NCBI GenBank assembly: GCA_032871835.1
Contig: CM065300.1
Coordinates: 7,521,768-7,585,767 of the forward strand
Source of the DNA: Dipteronia dyeriana
Lineage: Eukaryota; Streptophyta; Magnoliopsida; Sapindales; Sapindaceae
Direction of reading: 5' to 3'
Length of the DNA stretch: 64,000 bases
The notes under the pieces are model-generated. The model did not search any database. It saw nothing but the letters and a program-made list of their open reading frames with translations, and was not told the origin of the DNA. Position 1 is the stretch's first letter. Every line of letters starts with the position of its first letter. The position numbers and the translations under genes are program-made. Positions 55,883-64,000 of the stretch are shown one piece after another.

Positions 55883-57154
55883 TTTATAACCAAATGTAAA
55901 GATAATTTTGTATTGCTGTAACTTTTATAATAATCATTAATAGCTGTTTGGATCATTGTAATTGTTATATGTTTATCTGATTCATTGAGTTAGTTGTGTT
56001 TTGACAGGATTGAGAAACTAATGTGTTGTTTTTGATATTTTGTGATATTGAGATCTATGATTTGGAGGTAAAGTGATGATGAATTATTGTTTTGTTTTGC
56101 CGTTTTCATTTTTGTTCAAATTTGGAATGTTGCTAATTGAAAATTTGAGGTATGATGGGTTATTTTAATAAATTATTTGTTCATATCTTTTTTTTTTGTA
56201 TGGTGTTGTTATGACTTTATACATATGGAATAAGAAGTTACTATAGTTAAATCTAGGTGTAATTCAATTGTGAAACATGCCTTTTTTTTATAGATGGCTT
56301 GATTTGTATTAAAAAAATTCAAAAATGTAAAAGAAAAACAAAATATTACTATATGATATTTTACAAACTTTTCTTCTTAACGATATTTTGTCAAGATATT
56401 TTTTAAGGGAATTTTGTGAAAATTACATTCTGAATTTTTTCTAGGCGACTATTAATTAATTAATTAACTATATTTATTAATTAATTAATAGAAAATACAA
56501 AGAAGTTAGTGAATTAAAAAACTATTTAAAAAAAAGGACATCTCTATCATTTAATTAATTAATTTCCTTTATGATTTTAGAAAATATGATTAATTAATTA
56601 ATTAATCATATTTTGTTAGTTTGTTATATAAAGGCTGTCACTTTTTAAGTTTTTGACTCTCAAAGATATAGAGTTCATTCGATCATAAAAATATATCACA
56701 AAAGACATAGGCCATAGGGTTTACCATTTGATCTTCCAAATATATTATCCCAAAAATAGGTTCATCTAGTGAAATTTATAACCAATTATTTTCAAATGTA
56801 AGATTATGTCTATTATATTATATCGATAATTTACTATCAATTTACTTTACATCATAATTGAGTAATGAAATGATCAAAATTGTCACAAAAACGGGGTGAA
56901 AATATTGATATAAGAGGCACTTGAAGAAATTAGAAATTGAAAACAAAAACAGGAAAATAATAATAAATCTTAAAACATAAATTCGATGATGATTGCATTA
57001 TATTTTACCATATAGTGCGAGTTGCAAGCCAGTGAATAATGATATTTGTATTGAGAAAATGAGTTTATTAATGCAAATCCCTTCACTGATGTCTCAAATT
57101 TCTACAATGCATATGCTCAAAAGCCCCATATGAAGTCGACACTACTACATGTAA
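55883..57154. other. Spacer between receptor kinase E and CuAO gene C
   Basis: AT-rich, no gene. 56445-56615 holds several TTAATTAATTAA blocks arranged as inverted repeats around 56466-56500 and 56580-56612, each able to fold. No transposon ends could be confirmed. Confidence 0.45.
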
Positions 57155-60100
57155 CTAATGAGGAGCAACTAGGCCACTGATATCTTTGGGTTGTTTAACT
57201 TTAAGCACTGGATTGCTCTCAAAGAAATTGGAAGGCCGCAGCTCAAATCCTCCGCTCAATGTGGGCATCACCGGAAAATCTTCTTGATATGGTTCGTGAT
57301 GGAACCCTAATGTGTACCATAACACTATGTCCTCGTTTTCTATGCTCCTGTTCCTGCATTAACAACAAAAACAGCACCTGTGATCACCAAATTATTCAAA
57401 AATTCTTATGGCGCGGACGTACGAATTTATTACCTGTCGCTCCATGCAGCCAAGGTATCATCGCCGTGGCTTTGATAAGCGTACAGCCCTCCTGCCCATT
57501 TTTCAGACTGGTTATACCGTGTGACCCACACATTGTACTTAGTGAACGCTGCCCGCATTTGGGAATAATCGTCGTCCGATAAGAGTGGGCCCACCACTGC
57601 TCCAGGGATCAAGCGATAGCCAATAGGGTTACCCAATCTAGTCTTCTTATTCGGATTCACAAATAGCAGATTAGCCGGCGCCTCCAAACCAAGCTTGATT
57701 CTTGCATCAGACTCAGTTTTAGCCGTTTGACTATCAACCTTCCAGTAACTCTTCCTAGGTGATCTTTGATCGGTCACACTGGTGGTCTGCATTTTGGACT
57801 TGACCAAGGAGTTGGCATCACCGTCCACATCAAGATCAATCCGATAGTTGAGGAAGTGATCATGGTTTACACCTATTGTGTTTTCAGACAATAATGTACC
57901 GTAGACTTCCTCCTCTATCTGATCTGTGTGAGTGTACTTTGTTCCCTTCACTTCCAGCGTTCCGGTTAGTCCCACCTATATAGAAAAACAAGAAATTAAA
58001 CTAATTACTTTCAACATTATCCTCCAATCGAGGAGAAAAACTTATGTGAGATAGTTATGGTCACGTTGTGAGACTGTTCAATAAAATTGTATCATTTTCA
58101 AGTTTTAAAATATATTTTTATATTTTCAATATAAAATGCTACAATGTTATTGGATGGTCTCACTACGTGGCAATCATAAGACCATCTCACATAAGGTTTT
58201 CTCCCTATCGAGTCAAGTCTGTGTAGAGTCAGGCTGGCCATGACTTTTTGAGAACAAAAGAAATTGGACTCCTAATCACTTACGACCCTTGTTATTATAA
58301 AATTTTAATAAGTAATTGTTTGTTTTGAAGACTCAAATGTATATTTAGAAGTTAGTTTTTTATTGAACTTTAGACCCTATCTTACAATATAATATTGAGT
58401 TTTTCATTAAAAACAACTTCAACCATTTGATGTTGGGCTCAGGATGGTGACACTCGGTGCACATGCTCGTAGCCGACACTAGGTATGTAAGGCCGGCCCG
58501 GACTATTTGGAGACCCGAGGCAAATAGTGAGACTAAGCTCCTATCACATAAAGGGTGCACACATGAAATTGATTTTTGTAATATCATTTTGAAAAAAATA
58601 AATTAGGAGTTTATGATAAAAGTACAAGGAAAACAACCAGTGTTAGCAATGAAATTTACCTCGACTTTGATGGTGCCACTCTGCAAGAATTCCCAATCAT
58701 TAACATAGTCATAGTTGCCAACAGTTGCTACATTTCTCACCACTAGACTTACTTCTTGCCTAACCTCTCTTACCTGCAACAAATATTTTAGATCAACTGT
58801 ATAACACTCGACTCTTAAAATTTTAGAATTTTGAATATAAAATTTTTGGTATATCACACATACATCGTACATTTATATTCAATAGAATCATAACTTCCAT
58901 ATATATCATAAAGTTTATATGAAAATACCAACATTATGTGTATATAATTCTATTGAATAGATGTATATGTGTCCTAAAAAAAGAATTTTGTATTTGGCAT
59001 ACCGGTTTACCCAGAACAACTTCGGTGTGTCGCCACATAACATCCCCAGCATATCGTTCAAAAATGCAGAAACCATTTGGCATTTGAACGGGTAATCCAT
59101 CTTGGCCGGCAAAGTAAACGTCCATGAAAATTGCATTTGCAGGACAGTCCCTAAACTGCTCAAGCGGCAACGTACTTAAACCGTACCCGTATTCACCGGC
59201 GTCTAAAAAGGTTCTGTAGTACCAGTCCTCTGTGGGATCCATGTAGGGCACGAAAAGTTCAGACACATGAGCTTTGTACACTACTTGACGATACTGTTGT
59301 ATCTCTATGTCGAATATTGATGCCAAAGATATTATAGGTCCTGCTCGAGCGTCGAAACTTAGGTGGAATTCCCAGCCGGCCCACCTAATAAATAATGAAT
59401 CAATCAATATTTTATAACAAAAAACCAAGGGATACAAAACTTTTGAAATAAAATTCGATTATTTGAATCAATATATTATGCTAAAATTTGGTTTAAAATC
59501 TGAAGAGAAGAAAAGAAATTGAACAATTGTTTAATATACCGATAACAAACACTACAAGCACAGCACATCGGGAGAGATTTCCTCACAATTATTGTGGTTT
59601 TATAGGATAAAATATATAAAATGTCAAGATTTGAATATCGGTGAGTTATTGGAGCTTGTGAAGTCTATGAGCCTTTAACTTTTTACTATTGAATCATATC
59701 CTGATCATTCTTAATACGTATTTCAATTGGCATCCAAGCAAAGCGTGGATACTTAAAACGTATTTCAATTAGCATCCAAGCAAAATGTGGATATTTTTCA
59801 TTCCCAATTGGCATTGGAGTGAAATGCATATTTTCTTGGGAAAGAATTATTTCCCCTCCCTATATTATCCGATTGGTAAATCTTCTCCCTATATTTTGCT
59901 TAATGACCATTTTCCCCCTTCAAAGTAAAAGTATTAGCCAAATTCCCCTTTACCGTTATCTTTTCCGTTAAAATGTCCAACTCTAACAATAACGGTCAAT
60001 GGAAAGACGCATATGCCCTTGAAAGACAAAAACACCTAGTTCCTTAAAATGAAAGTACTTTTCTGCCCCTTTAATGAAACCTTTGGGATATTGCTCCCTG

Positions 60101-60812
60101 TAAAAACTAACAAGTTCATCATCGTTGTCTTCATATACAATCTCCACCGTCCATCTTAGAGATGGACGGTGTAGAAAATTAGAAAAAAAAGTCAAAAAAA
60201 AATTTCAACAACGCATCACTATCGACACAATAAACAACACTCAACCTAGAAATTCACATCATCATCATCAACAAAATCAAACCCAGAAACTCTGAAATAA
60301 AATATTTATTAAATCCAAAATAAAAATATTGATGTAAATACTAAACCCGGTAATCTTTTCTTCAACACTCAAAAACATTACCAAAAATTTCATGTAAATC
60401 AATCTTGCCCCCAAAGATTGATGAATCAACCCTCATATTCAATCCTCATCCCCAAATCAAAACAAATCAGCCACCATAAACCCATAACACAAGCCTGAAC
60501 CTCACCAACCCACCTTGAATCTCGCCGAGACCACCATTAGTTTATCACCATCAATCTCAGAAACCTTAACCCCCAAATCCAACCACCGATAAATCCCTAA
60601 CCCCTAAATCCTATCACTACCAAATCCCTAACCCCTAAATCCAATCACTACCAAATCCTTAACCCCCAAATCCAACCACCATCCCCCACCAATAACCACC
60701 ACCACTTGCGTCAATCTTTTCTCAACTGAGGAGATCGACACTCGAGTCCTCACCGGTGGCCAACCAGATTGGATCGAATCGGGAGGGAAAGAACAGAGTG
60801 AGAAGTGGGAAA

Positions 60813-60849
<37 letters not shown>

Positions 60850-62070
60850 GGGAAAAGAATAGAGCTGATCTCCTCTCAACGGATGAAATCATCGCTTCTC
60901 GCCAGCACCAAACTGAAGAAGATGGAGAGAAATTTGAGAGATCGGAGAAAGAGAGAAATCAGATGAAGATAGAGTGTAAGAATTCGAAGAGAGAGAGATA
61001 GTGAGAGTTTTCATATTAATTTTTATTAATGTTTATTTCAATTAATTTTTTATTTTAATATTTTGTCAATCTAATTTTAATCTTAATGTTTATTACTGAT
61101 TTTACATTTTTTTCCCTCCTATATTAATTCCCATTCATTTTATTTGTCAAAGTTACCATATTACCCTTTGAGTCAACTTCAACATAACGGTCAACTGGAC
61201 ATTTTAACGGAAAATGTAACGGTAAGGGGGAATTTGACGAATACTTTTATTTTGAAGGGGGAAAATTGCTATTAAGCATAATACAGGGGGCAATCTACCA
61301 ATAAGGCATAATATAGGAGGGAAATCGATTCTTTCCTTATTTTCTTCATTATACACTTATGCCAATTGGAATCTCTCACACACACACACAAAAGGTAAAA
61401 AAAACGTGATTCCCTCACTCATAATTTTCATGTGTGGCGGATGGCAACAGGTCAGATCGGGAATGGATGCTATATACCCAAAACCCAGTTGGAACAAAGA
61501 GCCCACAATCAACCCATGGCTGGGTTTTTCAATTTTCAACCTATAGCCGATCCCATTTGGGGTGGGATGATCCATACCTCCGAACTGACTCATTTTTCAT
61601 TTACCAAAAAAAATTATCCAAACCATTAAACATACAACTTTTCCATGCAATTGAATTTTAAGAAATAAACTTAAGTTCAATTAAATTTAAAAATATATCT
61701 TAAATTATATATATATAAATTTAAACATAAACTACAAATAAATATTAAAATTAAAGTTTAGCATACATTCAAAATTTATATATAAACTTAGATTTAATAG
61801 AATATAAACCTTAAATTCAAACATAAAATATAATTAGTTAAAAAGATTAAAGTTTTGTATTTTTTTATATTATTAATATTTTAAAAAATAATTATATAAA
61901 CACCATATCAATTAAGATCAATCGGAGCAGTGGATTGACTCTTACTTGACCTGAGTTTCATTTTAAGTACTTCAAACCCACTCTAAATAGATTATAATTA
62001 TATCAATCTCGGTTGGTTTAGGGCGGGTTGGAAATTTTTGTCATCTACATTCGCATGCTTGTGTGTGTAA

Positions 62071-62124
<54 letters not shown>

Positions 62125-63023
62125 CGCAACAAGTCATTGTCATGAAGATGATTCTTATGAAAAAGAAAAAGAAAATATACTTAGGAGAAAATAAAAACAC
62201 AGGGAAGATACATTATACAAGTTAGAACTGATTACCTAATTATGTGTCCATCGACCGTGAAACTTGGGCCGTCCGGCTGAACCACCGTGATCCCCTTCAA
62301 AGGAGGCCTAAAAGGAGGCTTCATCTCCGATTCTCTGTAGTCAGTCCCATCAGCTTTTGGTACAGTTACAATATATCTGTCCTCATACCCTATGATCTTC
62401 ATCTCTTCAACATCAACGGTCATGGTGATTCCCTCTATAGGCCTCATGTATATGTTCACAGTCCCATCTAAGTAGAAACATAAAACATTGACAATCCTTT
62501 TTTTATCATTCTTCTTCGTCTCCTCTCCGTACCAACCAACACTACTGCTCTCACATATAACCTCTTCAAGCTTGAGTCCTCTCTTGGCCATCGACGCCAC
62601 GAACGGCGGGTAAGCATATGGCAACTTGTCTGCATTGACTTGATCTTCAATAGTGAGAGGAGGATAACCATAACCGTTGTAAACTTGATCGGATACGATA
62701 GACTGCTTCGATAAATCCACGATGAGTTCGTGGGTTTCACGGTCTATACGTGCTATAACGAAGGCTTGGCGAGGTGGGTCCGCGGAGGTGGTGTTGTTGA
62801 GCCATGAGAGAACCAGTGGTTTGGTTGGCTCTTCCAAGCCAACATATTGAAAGGTTAGGTTGTGGATATTAGAGCTACATGGGTATGTTTTGGTTACAAT
62901 GGTTCGGACTTGTGTGAACTCATCTGGGGTTAGAGAGTCTAGTGGGTGGTATTGGTCACTTGGAATTATGAACAAGAGAAATTGAAGGAGAAAGATTAAC
63001 ATGGTTTTGGATTTGGAAGACAT
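57155..63023 (-). CDS. Copper amine oxidase, gene C, 674 aa
   Basis: Minus-strand exons: 63023-62236, 59384-59003, 58773-58660, 57975-57434, 57353-57155; GT-AG at every junction and phases identical to gene A. Features: leader [20 protein letters not shown], catalytic Asp324 ([10 protein letters not shown]), TPQ Tyr411 (TVGNYDYV), copper His466, His468 (NHDHF), His628 ([15 protein letters not shown]), C-terminus SGLVAPH (no peroxisomal signal). Predicted secreted amine oxidase making H2O2. A TATA box lies only about 27 bp 5' of the first ATG, so translation may start at Met8 (63002), which still gives a good leader. Intron 1 is about 2.85 kb, enlarged by a 1.5-kb MULE and an (AT)n run; the intron between exons 3 and 4 holds a 171-bp MITE. 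No coding lesion is seen. Confidence 0.93.
58033..58203. mobile_element. 171-bp MITE in an intron of CuAO gene C
   Basis: Inverted ends GAGAAAAACTTATGTGAGAT and (reverse complement of the right end) GAGAAAACCTTATGTGAGAT, flanked by CCAATCGAG and CCTATCGAG, a 9-bp target duplication with one mismatch. The size, TIR and 9-bp duplication fit a Mutator-type MITE. Confidence 0.8.
59838..61337. mobile_element. Non-autonomous MULE (1500 bp) in intron 1 of CuAO gene C
   Basis: Inverted repeats of about 140 bp: left GGAAAGAATTATTTCCC...CTTCAAAGTAAAAGTATT...ACCGTTATCTTTTCCGTT; right, reversed, GGAAAGAATCGATTTCCC...CTTCAAAATAAAAGTATT...ACCGTTACATTTTCCGTT. Exact 9-bp duplication TATTTTCTT at 59829-59837 and 61338-61346. 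The interior has CCCTAACCCCTAAATCC-type repeats (60530-60680) and a (GA)n run (60818-60846), and no transposase. Removing it restores a first intron of about 1.34 kb. Confidence 0.9.
62074..62121. repeat. (AT)n microsatellite in intron 1 of CuAO gene C
   Basis: About 22 TA/AT dinucleotides, preceded by TGTGTGTAAATATAAA. Likely polymorphic. Confidence 0.9.
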
Positions 63024-63049
63024 GGTTTTGATTTGAGTCTTGTGACATT

Positions 63050-63055
63050 TTTATA
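63050..63055 (-). promoter_or_regulatory. TATA box of CuAO gene C (candidate)
   Basis: Minus-strand GGTATAAAAATG centred about 30 bp before the first ATG. This is unusually close and hints at a start at Met8 or a very short leader. Confidence 0.5.
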
Positions 63056-63115
63056 CCGCTTAATTTGATCAATCAATTACACTCAACTTCTTTCAAACAA
63101 AATATTAAACCGAGT

Positions 63116-63589
63116 AGGGATGGGGGTTTCCCATGGGACACATCCCCACGGGCTCCATGGGTATTTAGAGGTAATTTTGTTCGTCTAGATCAGTTTTAGT
63201 CTAGATCAGTTTTAGGGTGAGGGTGGTGGGGATACCCAAAACCATTCCCACATTTCTTTTTATATATATATAAAGGCTAAAAAGAAAAATTAATATATTT
63301 AATTTGTTTTGACTTCTATTTCTTTAGATCAATTATATATTATAAAACGAATATTTTAATTACTTTTCGATAAAATTGTAGGATTTTAAATTTTGAATTA
63401 TGATTCTCATATTAAAAATTAAAAATAAAAATAAATAAGGAAAATGGAACGGAGACTCCCAAAAAGCTTCGACCCCCAATTCCCTTGAATGGGTTTTGAG
63501 AGAGATAATAAGGGAAGGATTAAGGAATGGGGGTGTGGACCCTTACCGCCCCATTGGACCCACTGGATCCACATCCGTCCATCCCTCTA
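63116..63589. mobile_element. Possible hAT-like element
   Basis: Starts TAGGGATGGG, resembling the ends of the hAT element at 47674, and approaches a matching CCATCCCT near 63578-63587. Subterminal CCCATGGG and CCCC words also fit. No clean 8-bp duplication is visible because the next element abuts it. Confidence 0.4.
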
Positions 63590-64000
63590 CGGATGGTAAT
63601 TTGATCCGTACCCGCCCGAACCCGACCCTATAGGGTAGAGTGTGGATGGTAAATTTATGACCCTCGGATCCGTGAACCCGTTTAATAAAAAACTCGATGG
63701 GTTCGTGGGCGGGTGCGGGTTGGAAAAACGAACCAACTGGTTGGACCCGTAAACCCGTATAAATAAAATACTTGTATATAAACATACGTAGACATTTGAA
63801 TTATTTTTTGTCGTTTTATTTTTATGTTATTATTGTTTTGTAATGTATCAAGTAGGGAATTAGAAATGGAAATTTAATTCAATTAAGTATTATATATGTG
63901 ATTACATGTGAAAATTTACAAATGACAAATCGCGGGTTCATGGGTTTGTGGGTATCCCGCGGGTGAATCATCCACCTGTGAACACACATTGTTTATCGGG
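63590..64000. mobile_element. hAT-like element related to 16300-16913, cut by window end
   Basis: Strong similarity to the element at 16300: CGGATGGTAATTTGATCCG start, CCCGAACCCGACCCTATAG, AATAAAATACTTGTATATAAA, GTAATGTATCAAGTAGGG and the same AT-rich core through AAATGACAAATCGCGGGTTC. The right end is outside the window. Confidence 0.7.

Noticed and set aside
60530..60680. Interstitial telomere repeat
   Set aside because: The text CCCCTAAATCC only partly resembles the plant telomere unit CCCTAAA and is irregular.
60628..61001. Ser/Leu-rich and Arg/Glu-rich ORFs in CuAO C intron
   Set aside because: They derive from the (GA)n run and C/A-rich repeats inside the MULE.

Overview
The window is nuclear DNA of a flowering plant, most likely a eudicot. 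It is visibly AT-rich, its genes have short GT-AG introns, and it is crowded with LTR retrotransposons, LINE remnants, MULE and hAT DNA elements. The host genes belong to two plant families: secreted copper amine oxidases (CuAO, primary-amine oxidase) and bulb-lectin (G-type) receptor-like kinases of the RLK1/LECRK class. I cannot name the species from sequence alone.

Layout. 1-5.2 kb: dispersed repeats, a 2.9-kb segmental repeat (copy 1) and broken CuAO first exons. 5.7-8.6 kb: a decayed, inverted copy of the lectin-kinase pair. 9-19.9 kb: a Copia LTR, a 2.4-kb MULE, other TIR elements and AT-rich spacer. 19.9-22.7 kb: CuAO gene A (plus strand, 5 exons, 672 aa). 22.8-32.5 kb: a dense retrotransposon nest, with a tandem LTR-int-LTR-int-LTR array of a chromovirus and an oppositely oriented solo LTR nested inside one LTR. 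32.8-35.4 kb: a LINE-type ORF1 (RRM) remnant. 35.9-36.8 kb: a hAT element. 37.2-40.3 kb: copy 2 of the segmental repeat, again ending in a broken CuAO exon. 40.3-42.1 kb: retroelement LTRs. 42.2-45.8 kb: CuAO gene B (minus, 4 exons, 654 aa, first intron missing). 47.7-48.7 kb: a hAT element. 48.9-49.5 kb: a CuAO pseudogene fragment. 50.2-55.9 kb: two intact intronless lectin receptor kinases (D, E). 57.2-63.0 kb: CuAO gene C (minus, 5 exons, 674 aa; first intron 2.85 kb, enlarged by a MULE). 63.1-64 kb: hAT-like repeats.

How the genes relate. All three CuAO models keep the TPQ tyrosine, three copper histidines, catalytic aspartate and an N-terminal signal peptide, so each is predicted to oxidise amines such as putrescine in the apoplast or cell wall, giving aldehyde, ammonia and H2O2. 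Both receptor kinases have a complete ectodomain, one membrane span and a non-RD kinase domain, the type common among immune receptors. Side-by-side duplication of the two families, with broken copies of both at 5-8.6 kb, suggests a birth-and-death cluster. A functional link between H2O2-producing oxidases and surface receptors is only speculation. I found no convincing wholly new system; the most unusual items are structural (nested LTR array, palindromic MULE satellite, inverted CuAO exon repeat, precise intron loss).
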